Shown piece by piece: positions 1 to 10,698 of a DNA stretch of 64,000 nt. Both the position numbers and the translations under genes were made by a program. The notes under the pieces are model-generated. The model was not told where the DNA came from, searched no databases, and was given only the letters and a program-made list of their open reading frames with translations. The number at the start of each line of letters is the position of its first letter. The first letter of the stretch is position 1. Source of the DNA: Dipteronia dyeriana (taxonomy: Eukaryota; Streptophyta; Magnoliopsida; Sapindales; Sapindaceae); the NCBI GenBank assembly GCA_032871835.1, contig CM065298.1:14451096-14515095 (forward strand), read 5' to 3'.

Positions 1-740
1 CCAATTGGTCCCTTAGTCGCTTGCTTTCAGACTTCCTTTAGTCGATCTCGGATTGATCACCATCAGATCCCTCTGATGAACTGGTGACCTCTACCCGATT
101 CCTTTTTTGGAGGGGTGCTTGCTAGGAGGCTTTGCTGACTTTCTTCATTTCTACCCCGGGCTTCTCTCCTTGAAGTCGTTGGATGGAGGAGCTCTTCCCA
201 TCCTCGGGAAAAGACATCTGTCGCGGATTTGACTTGTCATGGTTAGTAGCATGGCAGCGCTTTGGAAACATGAGGCATGGGCCCTAGCCTATCCCGGATC
301 GAGGTCAAGAGCCCCGCTCTGTTATGAGTTGATTCCTGAGGGGCAGGCCCCAAGCGATCAAAAGAGGGTTGCCTAGCCCCGAGCCTGGTTGATTCCCCTT
401 GATTGCAGAGACCCGTTTGTTGGATAGCTATACCCTCAGCGAGTAATCGAAGGTGGCCATTCTCTACAAAGGCCGCCGCTTGTTGGTCAAGATTGACCTG
501 GCTTCCCAGAGGGAGATCTAGAGCCCGCACAGTAGCTGGCTGTATGGGAATCTGGCTATGAAGCCCGGATTTTTTCCTTTTTCTCGGAACCTTTCGTGTT
601 GATGTAGCAGAAGGTTGTCCCGAGGTGCCCTGCTGCCCTTGCGAGGAGCGGAGCTTCATGGTGATTTTGAAATAAAGAACTTTTTGAATGTAAAAAGATG
701 GTGGTGTGAGAGGTTTCCCACAGATGGCGTCAAAAAGTAT
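1..740 (-). pseudogene. 5' internal part of a truncated Ty3/gypsy element (gag start)
   Basis: Read on the minus strand, a basic, Gln/Ser-rich open frame runs from 659 to 243 (138 aa). It follows a primer-binding-site-like sequence and an LTR-like block, which is where gag begins in a Ty3/gypsy element. Beyond its stop, coding-like sequence rich in Ser, Glu and Asp continues to the window edge in other frames. No protease, reverse transcriptase or integrase is present because the element runs out of the window. The assignment rests on layout (LTR, primer site, basic gag-like start), not on a recognised gag domain. It could be a broken copy or a whole element cut by the window edge. Confidence 0.5.
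717..732 (-). other. Primer-binding-site-like sequence
   Basis: On the minus strand this reads TGACGCCATCTGTGGG. It differs by two bases from the TGGCGCCGTCTGTGGG primer site common in plant Ty3/gypsy elements. It lies between the proposed LTR end and the gag-like frame, in the expected order. Confidence 0.55.
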
Positions 741-1856
741 TGACGGGAAATTTACTCGAGATGAGAAATTTCTGTTAAGACCCTCGAGACCACTACCACG
801 AAAGCGGTGGCCAGGGTCGGTACCGTTGGTTCCCGACCTGTTTAAGAGAGAGACGTGAGGTAATAACAGTAAATGGGAGCTCTATATTTGATATATTGCT
901 TTAAGATACAAATAACTCTCTTATCTGCTCACAATCTCTCGGAGGTGTAGGGTGGTGGCACCTTGGTGCCTGTCGAATAGTGGAGATGAAGGTGACTGTG
1001 TTCTGTAATCAGAATTTAGGCCCTCCTTCTATGTGTATGTCTGTTGTTTATAATTTTCTGTCTCGGTCGTTCGTTCTTTTTTTTGTCTATCTCTTCCCCT
1101 TGCTTGGCTTCACATATATATATCGTCCAAGTTGGTTTTTAGTTTACGAATACTCTACCGTAATCTCATGAATCCGTTCCCTCCTTATCGGGCGGGATTT
1201 GTTATTTAAATTTGAATTGTTTCCGGATTCGATGACATCGTTGACGAAGATATGTTGGTTCCCTTATTTGAATTTAAACTCTTGACGTGCATGTAGATAT
1301 CATGTGGAGATGGATCATGTGTGCATTCGTACCATCGATCTTCATGGAGGTCACCCTGCCAGTTGCTCATTGCTCGTTGCTCGTTGCCCTGTAGAGCGAG
1401 GTGGATCCATGCTTTGGCTCTGTTCTTAGAAGCTTAAGATGGATTTTCTCTGACCTGTGGGGGCTTGAGGTGCTCTTGTAGACCTCTCCGGGAAGTAGCT
1501 AGGGTAGTGTAGATCCGGACGTGATTCTTCCCTCATGCCCAGAAAGGACAGCGGGCTTCTGGAGAGGTTGGCGGGCTTCTTTCGAATGTCCCTTGAGCTT
1601 GGAGACTTCCCCTGGAATTTACGGGAGGTTTTGGAGCTCGACCTTTGAGCCGAGGTTCCCCGATAGATGGCCTGGAGAAGCCCGGGCTCCAGTACTCCTG
1701 TGGGGGCTCGTCCCGGTCGCGTCTGGCTTGTCTTCTGGTAACTTTGAAGCCGACCGGCTTTCCCTGCTCTTGCGGGGTGGCTTTACCAGGCTTAATGATT
1801 GTCGATTGAAGGTGGAAAATTTCTCTTTGACCCCTGGCCAAATTTCCCTACTAACA
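741..1856 (-). mobile_element. LTR of the left-edge gypsy element (proposed bounds)
   Basis: On the minus strand the block opens with TGTTAGTAGGGAAATTT and closes with AAATTTCCCGTCA, so it has TG...CA ends, and the primer site follows. It is clearly richer in GC than the AT stretch beyond 1857. The partner LTR lies outside the window, so the bounds cannot be confirmed by comparison. Open frames inside it (for example 1521-1937) overlap on both strands and resemble no protein family. Confidence 0.45.
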
Positions 1857-2412
1857 TTTATATATATAACAATATTAATATTAATAATATCAATATTTCT
1901 AATATATAATATATATTATATATTATATTATATATAAATATTTATTAAAATATTTATAATAATATTTAAAATATATATTATTATTGTTAATTTATACTTA
2001 TATTTTTATTATTATTATTCAAAATGAACATTATATTTTCTAATTATATATATTACTATATTATAATATATATATATCCATATTATATAATAATATATCA
2101 TATTTCTAATAAATAATATATAATATATAATATATATTATATTATATATATATATATTAAAATATTTATAATAATATTTATAATATATATTATTATGTAA
2201 TATATAATATATTATATAATATATATATATTGTAATAATATATATTATATAATATAATAATTATAATAATATTTATATATATATATATATATATTATAAT
2301 ATATAATATGTTATATGTTTTATATATTATATATAAATATTATATTATATATACTTTTATATGTTATTATTGTTATTATCCATAATATATAATGTTATTA
2401 TAAATGTTTTGT
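1857..2412. repeat. AT-only low-complexity tract
   Basis: About 550 bases are almost wholly A and T, with many short TATA/ATAT palindromes and no coding potential. The tract abuts the proposed LTR, so it may be the target region of that insertion. The next 200 bases (2413-2612) are T/C-rich with repeated 'cattcccattacca'-like words and hold no gene. Confidence 0.8.
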
Positions 2413-2740
2413 AATTAGGAGTATTTTTATCAAAATACAGTTGATTTCATTCCATTCAGTTGTTAACCAAATAAAATATTGTCGATTCAGATATTGATTC
2501 TAAAATCCCAACCAAACAAAGAAATCAGTTTTCCATTCTTTTCCATTTCAATTCTCATTCCCATTACCATTTCAATTCTCATTCCACCATGGTAACCAAA
2601 CGCTACCTGAGTAAATAGCACTTTTTAAGGAGCTTTTTGTGGAAAAACTGAGTTAATAATTTTTTGAAAGAGAGTTTCTCTGTACAATCCAATATTTTTC
2701 TTTTTACTCTTCATTTTGAAAGATACTTAAGTCTAAAAAA

Positions 2741-2772
2741 GAGGAGGAGGAGGAGGAGGAGGAGGAGGAGGA
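2741..2772. repeat. (GAG)n microsatellite
   Basis: About ten perfect GAG units lie inside the left arm of the foldback element. A degenerate pyrimidine-rich TTC/TCC stretch at about 10410-10475 is its inverted counterpart. Confidence 0.9.
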
Positions 2773-3304
2773 ATTCCAGATTAAATACAACATTGTTCAA
2801 TTCAACAAACCGGTCTTCAATTAAACACACCAATCTTTAAACACATCAATCGTCAATTAAACACATCAGTTAATTTTTTTCAGTTAAACATACCACATAT
2901 TTTCTGAAATTAAACTAATTAATTTCTTCAAATAAACACACCACCAGTTTTCATCAATTAAGAGCACCAACGTTCGGGTGCGTTTAATTGAAGAAGACCA
3001 GTATGTTTATAATGAACAAGACCGATTGATCGAGTCATGATAACACTAGATTTTGAGTCCCCTTTCCTATGTTTATTGCTCAATTCTCGAGTAAAATCAA
3101 TTGTTTAATTGCTCGATTAAGTGTATTTGCAGGATTTTGTATTAGGGGCATCATATGGGAGTTATGAGTGAAGATTGAGACCCAAAAGAGATGGAAATTT
3201 GAAACTTGGACAAAATGACAAAATATGTCGCTGTTATGATTTTCGTCATAGAATACCGCGACATACCATGCGATAGCAACATTTCTAAAGTGTCGCTTGT
3301 GATG

Positions 3305-3396
3305 TCGTCATGAAAGACCGCGACATGTCGTCATGGAATACCGTGACATGTCGTCATGGACAACCGTGACATGTCATCATGGACAACCGCGATATA
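3305..3396. repeat. 23-bp minisatellite in the 5' LTR (4 units)
   Basis: The unit reads roughly tcgtcatggacaaccgcga plus catg, with small changes between units. Intact unit junctions contain the 10-bp palindrome cgacatgtcg. The same core (tcatgga...accgcgaca) recurs in the 3' LTR and inside the element. Confidence 0.8.
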
Positions 3397-3459
3397 CAGG
3401 GAAGCGACAGTCCGCCAACACGTGTTTCTAGGTTGATTTCTGACCTATTTTTGGACCCA

Positions 3460-3467
3460 TATAAATA
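3460..3467 (+). promoter_or_regulatory. TATA box of the 5' LTR
   Basis: The tataaata sequence lies about 60 bp downstream of the minisatellite in the middle of the LTR, where the U3/R boundary is expected. The 3' LTR keeps the same box near 9456. Confidence 0.5.
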
Positions 3468-4369
3468 CCCATCTTATATTTTGGTGAAAGAACATTAGCC
3501 ACTAGAGATTTTGGACACTTCCACCCTTCCATCACCATCCTTAGACACTTTAATCCATCCATCCATCTTGGAACTTGAAAAGCAAGAAGAGGAAGCTTAC
3601 AAGTCAAGGAACTTCAAATGACCAACTTGGGTTTCTTCTTTAACTCTTCTTTGTTTTATTTCTTTTCCTTGATGTGTAACTAATTTCTAAGTTAGGGAAT
3701 TAATGTAAACCAGTTGAACAACTCTTTGTAATCCTATAGTCTAATGTTTATTAATTAAATACATTGGTAGTCTCTTTTATTGCAATACTTGCTCTAATTC
3801 CTTCACTTATATTCAAATGAGACCTCAATGAATGTTTGTGTTAAGATTAGTTAATTTATGATGTTGAGGGTTAGATGTGGGTGACCATCCCATTTAGTCT
3901 TTAACTACAAGCTTAATAATTGAGAAAATTTCCATATGCATGACCGTGCTATGTGTTATTTGGTTTAGAGTTTTAATTAAAAACTAATTCTAACCATTGC
4001 TCGTTACATGACCGTGTGTGAGTAATAGGAAAGATTAGGTGCTACATGAAACAAACCCTATCAATTGGAATTATGTTCTTTAATGAGACTTATGGATTAC
4101 ATTGAGAAGTTTAATTAGGTTGCATTAATTCCCTAGCATTTCTTCATATTCATATATTCTCATGTGAGCTTGTGAGTAATTTAGTTTAATTGATCTTGCA
4201 TATTAGTAAATTAGAATACCAACCCAAGACAAGCATTATGCCATTTAGTTTTCATGCACTTAGAGTAGGATTAAATTAGACCAATTAGTGTTCAACTATT
4301 AGAATCACTGATCCCAGTGAATAAATTTTCTTTTAAATTGATTAAGATCAAAAATACTGCAATCAATTT

Positions 4370-4387
4370 TGGCGTCGTTGTCGGGGA
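4370..4387 (+). other. Primer-binding site
   Basis: TGGCGTCGTTGTCGGGGA starts four bases after the 5' LTR. It matches the TGGCGCCGTTGCCGGGGA primer site of many plant Ty3/gypsy elements except for two C-to-T changes. Confidence 0.75.
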
Positions 4388-4432
4388 TCGGCGTATATTC
4401 ATTAGTTGAGCTTAATTAGTTTGAGTTAGGTA

Positions 4433-5900
4433 GTGTGTGTTATTTTATTTTATTTTGTTAGATATTTTTATTTTCATTTTTTTAGTTTCTTTTTACTTCG
4501 TTGGTACTTTTGTTTTTGGTGTTTAAGGGCAAACATTGTGTATGAAGCGGACCGTCAAGGTAGAGAGATGGTATTTTATGAGACGGAAGATGTCCAAGCC
4601 CTAAATTTTCAAAGAGGAAGAAATGATCCATATTCTAACTCTTACAATCCGGGGTGGTGCAACCATCTTAACTTCTCGTGGTCCGACCCAAACAAGACTT
4701 TCAATAACCAAGCTCAGAACTACCAAAGCCAAGGGTTAAATGGGCAGCAATGGAACAACTCGGGTAATCGATATGTGACTTCATATCAGCCTAGGAAGAG
4801 TCTTTTGGAGGATATTGTGACTACCCTTGCTCAGAGTTCACAACAGACAGATCAGAACTTGAATAATTTCCTCTAAGCAACAGAGCAAAGGTTCACCAAC
4901 TTAGAGGCATCAGTGAAGAAGTTGATGACACAATTAGGGCAGGTAGTTGACACAATTCATAGGAATGAATAAGCTAAGGCAATGACAGTTATGAGAAATG
5001 CCCAAGTGTTAGACACCGGAAAGACAAATGGAGAGCCTGAGAAAAAAGGCTAAAGAATCGGAAGAGGAAATTGAGATAAAGATTTTGGTAGAATAAGAGG
5101 AATTAGAAGTAGAGAAGATTCCTGAAAAGACATCCCTACTACATAAGTCACCCGATCCCTACATCCCACCCGTTCCATTTCCAGAAAGGTTGAAGAAAGT
5201 CACTAGCTCAGTTGATTGCCTTATTGTGGATACACTCCATGTAGAAGACTATTCTAGGAATCCAATTGAGTATTTGGATGAAATTCTAGCACTCTTTGAG
5301 GACAAGGGTGAAGAAGACAGTCATGTCAAAGAAATTTGTAAGGAAGATGCATCCTTAGAGACCAATGGGCTTAAGAGTGAACATAAGTATTCAATGAAAG
5401 AAGTGGAAACTCTTAGGAAAGAAAGGGATGAAGCAATAAAAATGGCGGAAGATCTTGCTAGGCTAGTAGAATAGAAAGAAGAAAACTTTGCCCAAAACAC
5501 TCGAAAGATGCAATGGCAAATTGAACAAAAGGATAAGGAAATCAATGTCATCAAGGAGGAGTTGAGCGGAAAAGAAATTGCTTTAAAGGTAGCAAAAGTC
5601 AAGAAATGTGACTGCTTAGTGGAGCTTGAAAGGGTCGAACGAACAATTGAAACCTTGACTAAGGACCGAAGCATAGATGAAGAAACTCTGCAACTCCACA
5701 CCATCGAGAGAGATGAAAACCATCCAAGGACAAGAATTAAGAAGACCGGAGGTAGTTCATCATATTTTCCTTACAAATGTCATTTTTGCCACATTAGGGG
5801 TCATAAATAGGCCCAATGTGTTGAATTTATGGATGTGTGCCAAAAGAGACGGAATATGTCTAAAGGAAGGTCAATGAAGATTTGACAAGTTTGGGTTCGG
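4433..5900 (+). pseudogene. Decayed gag of the gag-only element
   Basis: From about 4568 the frame encodes an Asn/Gln/Ser-rich segment with NDPYSNSYNPGW and a nearby NFSW, typical of plant Athila-type gag proteins. A stop follows at 4874-4876. The words ATEQRFTNLEAS and PYIPPVPFPERLKK continue in broken frames. A different frame (5190-5810) encodes a charged, Lys/Glu-rich, probably coiled-coil stretch, interrupted by a stop near 5472. It ends in a CCHC zinc-knuckle pattern (CHFCHIRGHK, then AQC) with a stop codon inside the knuckle near 5808. No full-length gag can be made from this copy. No pol domain follows. Confidence 0.7.
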
Positions 5901-8900
5901 AAAGACAAACTTTACAAAGCTAGAGACACTATCGTTGATGGGAAGATTGCTTGGTTGAAAGAGATAGAGCTTCAAGAGCCGTGGTGCTCTTACCACGTCT
6001 TGTCTATATGTTAAATAGTGCGTTTGGTGGGAGGCAACCCACCTAGATATCTTTCCTTTCAATAAACTTTTAATTTTGCATAGTAATTGTGAATGGTAGT
6101 GATTCTACTTCACTTCCAAGTCTAAGTTGATCCGCACCTTAATTTTCACAACAAATTGTGATTATAGTACAAAAGGTGTGGAAAAACATAGGTTTATGGG
6201 TGATTTTTCATTTTGTATACAAGTCTAGTAGCTCAATTTAAGCTTTCCTGGCCCATATTTTTTCAAGCAAATGCCCTTGATATGTTTGTTGTTGAGTATG
6301 TGTGCATATTAGGCACTTTGGAATACTCAATGGCATTAAGGAGGAATTTTTTAGGTATGTCGCGATCATGATGTCGTCATGAACGACCGCGACCTTTCCA
6401 TGCGACAAAATCAAAGAGTTGTTGTCGCCTAAGGTGTCGCTGGTGTGTCGCTAATGCACAGACCCAATAATAAACGAGCAAGGAAGCGGTGTGTCACGGT
6501 CTAGTTTTCTATCATGGAAAACCGCGACACAACCACGCGACAAATTCTAGGGGTTGCTGTAGCTAAACATGTCGCCTCAACTGTCGCGTGGTTGTACAAC
6601 CGCGACACCAGAATTTTAGGACCAAAACGAAAAGGCGGTGTGTCACGGTGATGGATTTCGTCATAGACTACCGCGACAGTTTGATCGCGACAGACACCTG
6701 GTATAAAACATCAGTTCATGGTAGGGAATCCTCTCACCAAAAATTCAAACCTCAACCGCGACCAATTCTCTCTCCACGCGACGTCGAAGACTTCCAACCC
6801 ACACAATCAATAATTCCTTCTTCTCTTCACTTACTTTAGGCCCTGTTAGTCCCAAACCCTAGTTTTACTTACATTTACACGTTCTAGGGTTGATTTGGTG
6901 GTTTTGTGAAATCTTTGTGGGTGAAGCAATTTTGTGCATGTTTTGTGTGATTGAAGTGTGGGTTTTGGTTTGTAGAATTATTGAAACGTATATTGTATAG
7001 ATTTCATGTTTTTGGAGGAGTTGTGAGTGAAATTGGTTGAATTAGTGGAAAAGCATAGTTTTGAGTGGGATTGGTTGAAAATAATGAAAATTGGGGCACG
7101 TTTGGCCACCACCTCATTATTAGCTTTGAGTTGTTCTTGAATAGCTAGACTTGTTTTATTTGTTTTACTGCTTTCAGTTATATTTCGTACTTACTTTAAT
7201 TACTCTTATATTTGATTTCTATCGTAGTGGTACTTTTGCATAATTTATTTTGTTTTATTTTATTTGTGTTTAGAATAAGGGGTGTGCGTAGTATTGTGTT
7301 ATGGTTGATGTTTAATTGCCATTAAGAGCTTTCTATGTCATCTTGATTGAGCCTGTGCTTTATTTAATTCTATTTTATATTGTTGAAATGTGTTGTGTTG
7401 GTTGTGGTTTAGGCGCCTTTCTCGCTTGGCTCTCATTGTCAACATTGGGGATAATGTTGGGTTTAGGTTTGGTGTGTCGACACCGGTTTCGGTCATTTTG
7501 GTTTTATTGAGTTCTAAATTTCATTTTGAGTCAAAATTTTCAAAAATAGTCGCATGGCCAAAATTTTCGAGCTTCAAGTAGCTTGGGTGTGATGCTTTGA
7601 GTGTGTGTTTGTGTGAGAGTTTATTTATACATAATGTGCTCGATTGAGCATCGTGTTGTCACTTTAGGGTCTCGCTTACACTTCATGGGCTTGTCCCATC
7701 CTTTTGTGTTCAAGTTGAGGGAACTCGGTGCTCAAGCACCTTGTTCTAATAGTGGAGACACCAAGTGAGTTCACAAACACAAGCCTTAAAAAAGCGCATT
7801 TAAGTGTTATCATTGTTTCATCTTAAACACTTATCTCGTCACGTGCATTATTTGCCATAGGGTTTCACGTGGCATTATATTTGTGGATTGTTTGATGGAT
7901 ACTTACATTCCCTTGATAGATGAAATAGTGAAAATGATTTTAGGCAATGTGTGTGCTTAACTACTTAAACTAACCTAAACACATTCCTTGTCCCTATTTG
8001 TGTGTGCTCCCAAGCCAATTTTGAGGCCAAAAACTTACCTTTCTTTTGGAACCACATTACACCATATAGCCTAAACCTAAACACATGCTTACCCTTGTTG
8101 CCAATCTTGTTAGGATGTGTTGTGTTGTGGTGAAAGGTGGAAAAACTCTAAATATGAAAAGTTAGCGTGTATTTAGGCTATATTTGTAAATGTGCAAGGC
8201 AAAATGCTCAAAAATGTAAAAGTACGAAAATGTGCACTTAGGAGCTTAAAGTGTAAAAAAAAAAAAAGAATAAGAGTCTTTTATGAAATTGTAAAAGTAC
8301 TCACTAGTAGAGTATTCATGTATAGCACAAGTGTAATGAAAAGTCAAGCATAATCACTAGTGCCACGAGTGATGTGAATAGAACTTAAGTATTGGGTGAA
8401 TCGTGTAGTGTCTTAGCAAGATTTGTGACTTTTGAATTCCGTTTCCTATTCTTTGTTCACCATATTTCACCCAATGATCCTATTATAACCAAAGGGAAGA
8501 CCTAAATGATCTACTATGAAATCTAGATTGGGAATGTTTGTTGAAGCATGATCTTCCACATCCATGGCATTTGATTCATTTCCTAGGCTAGTTCACCAAA
8601 ATAATAACGTTTCATTTCTTATTGTATGCAAGTATTTGATTCCCATACATAACTCGATCCTTGCATACTTTGCATGAGTGTGACATTAGGACTCCAAGAG
8701 GAAAGAAAAGAGAATGTCCACGTGAGGTTTAGAGTCAAAGCGAATTATGCTCGAGGTGTGAGAGTGAGTAGTTCCCCACATGAGAGCACTTTAGGTGTAG
8801 GATTCATGTTGTTAGAGTGTCCCGTGAGTGCCTTCGAGTTGCTTGAGAATGTTTTGCATGTGTCTACTCTCCTTATCCATACCTCTTTGCATCTCATCAT

Positions 8901-9030
8901 CAGTTGAAAATGCGACTTTTGTGTTATTGTTGTTTGAATTTATTTTATTTTTATCGAGTCTTCGTGTTGTTTGCTTGTTTGTTTTTGTTGGTGTTTTCTC
9001 TTGATTTTGCTCGAGGACAAGCAAAAGGCT
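5901..9030 (+). other. Non-coding interior of the gag-only element
   Basis: About 3.1 kb with no convincing gene; the short open frames match no family. It holds a second cluster of the CGCGAC motif (6358-6700), T-rich stretches, a 13-base A run near 8254 and a phrase related to the Athila pol 3' end (gtgggaggcaaccc near 6028). It is the remnant of what was probably a longer coding interior. Confidence 0.6.
6358..6700. repeat. Internal cluster of the CGCGAC minisatellite motif
   Basis: Several diverged copies of 'tcgtcatg(g)a..accgcgac', together with its inverse 'tgtcgc', are scattered here. They share the core of the 23-bp LTR minisatellite, but spacing is irregular. Confidence 0.65.
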
Positions 9031-9044
9031 AGGTTTGGGGGTGT
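9031..9044 (+). other. Polypurine tract
   Basis: aggtttgggggtgt lies immediately before the 3' LTR and is the expected plus-strand priming site of an LTR element. Confidence 0.6.
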
Positions 9045-10359
9045 TGATCGAGCCATGATAACACTAGATTTCGAGTCTCCCTTCCTATGTTTATTGCTCA
9101 ATTCTCGAGTAAAATCAAGTGTTTAATAGCTCGATTAAGTGTATTTGCAGGATTTTGTATTAGTGGCATCATATAGGAGTTATGAGTGAAGATTGGGACC
9201 CAAAAGAGCTGGAAATTGGAAACTTGGACAAAATGACAAAATATGTCGTTATTATGATTTCTGTCATGGAAGACCACGACACACCAAGCGACAGCAACTT
9301 TTCTAAAGTGTTGCTTGTGATGTCGTCATGAAAGACCGCGACATGTCATCATGGAAGACCGCGACATGTCGTCATGGAAAACCGTGACATACAGGGAAGC
9401 GACAGTCCGCCAGCACATGTTTCTAAGTTGATTTCTGACCTATTTTTAGACCCATATAAATACTCATATTATACTTTGGTGAAAAAACATCAGCCACTGG
9501 AGATTTTGGACACTTCCACCCTTCCATCACCATCCTTAGACACGTTAATTCATCCATCCATCTTGGAACTTGAAAAGCAAGAAGAGAAAGCTTACAAGTC
9601 AAGGAACTTCAAATGACCAACTTGGGTTTCTTCTTTAACTCTTATTTGTTTTATTTCTTTTCCTTGATGTGTAACTAATTTCTAAGTTAGGGGATTAATG
9701 TAAACCGGTTGAACAACTCTTTGTAATCCTATAGTCTAATGTTTATTAATTAAATACATTGGTAGTCTCTTTTATTGCAATACTTGCTCTAAATCCTTCA
9801 CTTATATTCAAATGAGACCTCAATGAATGTTTGTGTTAAGATTAGTTAATTTATGATGTTGAGGGTTAGATGTGGGTGACCATCCCATTTAGTCTTTAAC
9901 TACAAGCTTAATAATTGAGAAAATTTCCATATGCATGACCGTGCTATGTGTTATTTGGTTTAGAGTTTTAATTAAAAATTAATTCTAACCATTGCTCGTT
10001 ACATGACCGTGTGTGAGTAATAGGAAAGATTAGGTGCTTCATGAAACAAACCCTATCAATTGGAATTATGTTTTTAATGAGACTTATGGATTACATTGAG
10101 AAGTTTAATTAGGTTACATTAATTCCCTAGCATTCCTTCATATTCATATATTCTCATGTGAGCTTGTGAGTAATTTAGTTTAATTGATCTTGCATATTAG
10201 TAAATTAGAATACCAACCCAAGACAAGCATTATGCCATTTAGTTTTCATGCACTTAGAGTATGATTAAATTAGACTAATTAGTGTTCAACTAGTAGAATC
10301 ACTGATCCCATTGAACAAACTTTCTTTTAAATTGATTAAGATCAAAAATACTGCAATCA
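9045..10359 (+). repeat. 3' LTR of the gag-only element
   Basis: Direct repeat of 3027-4365 with the same TGATCGAG start and TGCAATCA end, followed by the target duplication ccgat. It has three minisatellite units (about 9323-9392) where the 5' LTR has four. Confidence 0.9.
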
Positions 10360-10698
10360 CCGATGTGTTTAATTGAATACTAATGTGTTTAATATTTTCC
10401 AGATATGGAATTCTTCGTTTTCTTCTTCCTCGTCCTTCTTCATCTTCTTCGTCTTCTTCTTCTTTTTCTCCCAACTTTTAAAAAAAAAAAAATTGTGTGG
10501 CAAGTGACCTCCATTAGAGGTGCTTCAATAATTTAAAAAATAATAATTTTTTAAAAGAAAATTAGTTATAATATATATATATATAAGATAGGGGTAAATT
10601 TGTCTCTTCAGTAAAAAGTTTATAAAAAACAATGAAAACACTAATTCTAGACAAAAATAGAAACCTCTTTAATTTTTTTGGTTTAAAAGTGCTATTTT

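Larger units (their letters stand above)
3027..4365 (+). repeat. 5' LTR of the gag-only element
   Basis: Begins TGATCGAGTCATG and ends CTGCAATCA, matching 9045-10359 over its full length. It holds four units of a 23-bp minisatellite against three in the other LTR. That and a one-base indel explain the 24-bp length difference. A TATA-like box (tataaata) lies at 3460-3467. Confidence 0.9.
3027..10359 (+). mobile_element. Gag-only non-autonomous LTR retrotransposon (TR-GAG/LARD type)
   Basis: Two direct repeats of 1339 and 1315 bp flank 4.68 kb of internal sequence. The element is bounded by a 5-bp target duplication, ccgat, at 3022-3026 and 10360-10364. LTR ends are TG...CA, a primer site follows the left LTR, and a G-rich purine tract precedes the right LTR. 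The interior holds only a decayed gag-like region. I find no protease, reverse transcriptase, RNase H or integrase, so movement would have depended on enzymes from another element. By eye the LTRs differ at about 2% of sites in the 3' half and more in the 5' half. The gag words resemble plant Athila-type Ty3/gypsy elements; that lineage call is inference. Confidence 0.85.
2613..10698. mobile_element. Foldback/MITE-like element split by an LTR element
   Basis: The left end reads aaatagcactttttaa. The reverse complement of the right end (10683-10698) reads aaaatagcacttttaa. Further in, the left arm has a GAG run, gaattcca and then repeats of 'ttaaacacacc'. The right arm carries the same words inverted: a TTC/TCC-rich run, tggaattc and 'gtgtttaatt'. 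The turn of the hairpin is near 2960-2978 (gcaccaacgttcgggtgc). Without the LTR element at 3027-10359 the original would be about 750 bp. No clear target duplication of this outer element was found. Confidence 0.5.

Noticed and set aside
1521..1937. 138-aa open frame (+) with an overlapping 102-aa frame (-)
   Set aside because: Both lie inside the proposed LTR, overlap each other and resemble no protein family; the first runs into AT-only sequence.
3305..3396. Short regularly spaced repeats reminiscent of CRISPR
   Set aside because: Units are contiguous with no unique spacers, lie in an LTR, and the genome is a plant's.
8812..9024. 70-aa Asn/Thr-rich frame (-)
   Set aside because: Lies in the non-coding interior of the gag-only element next to its purine tract; no motif.
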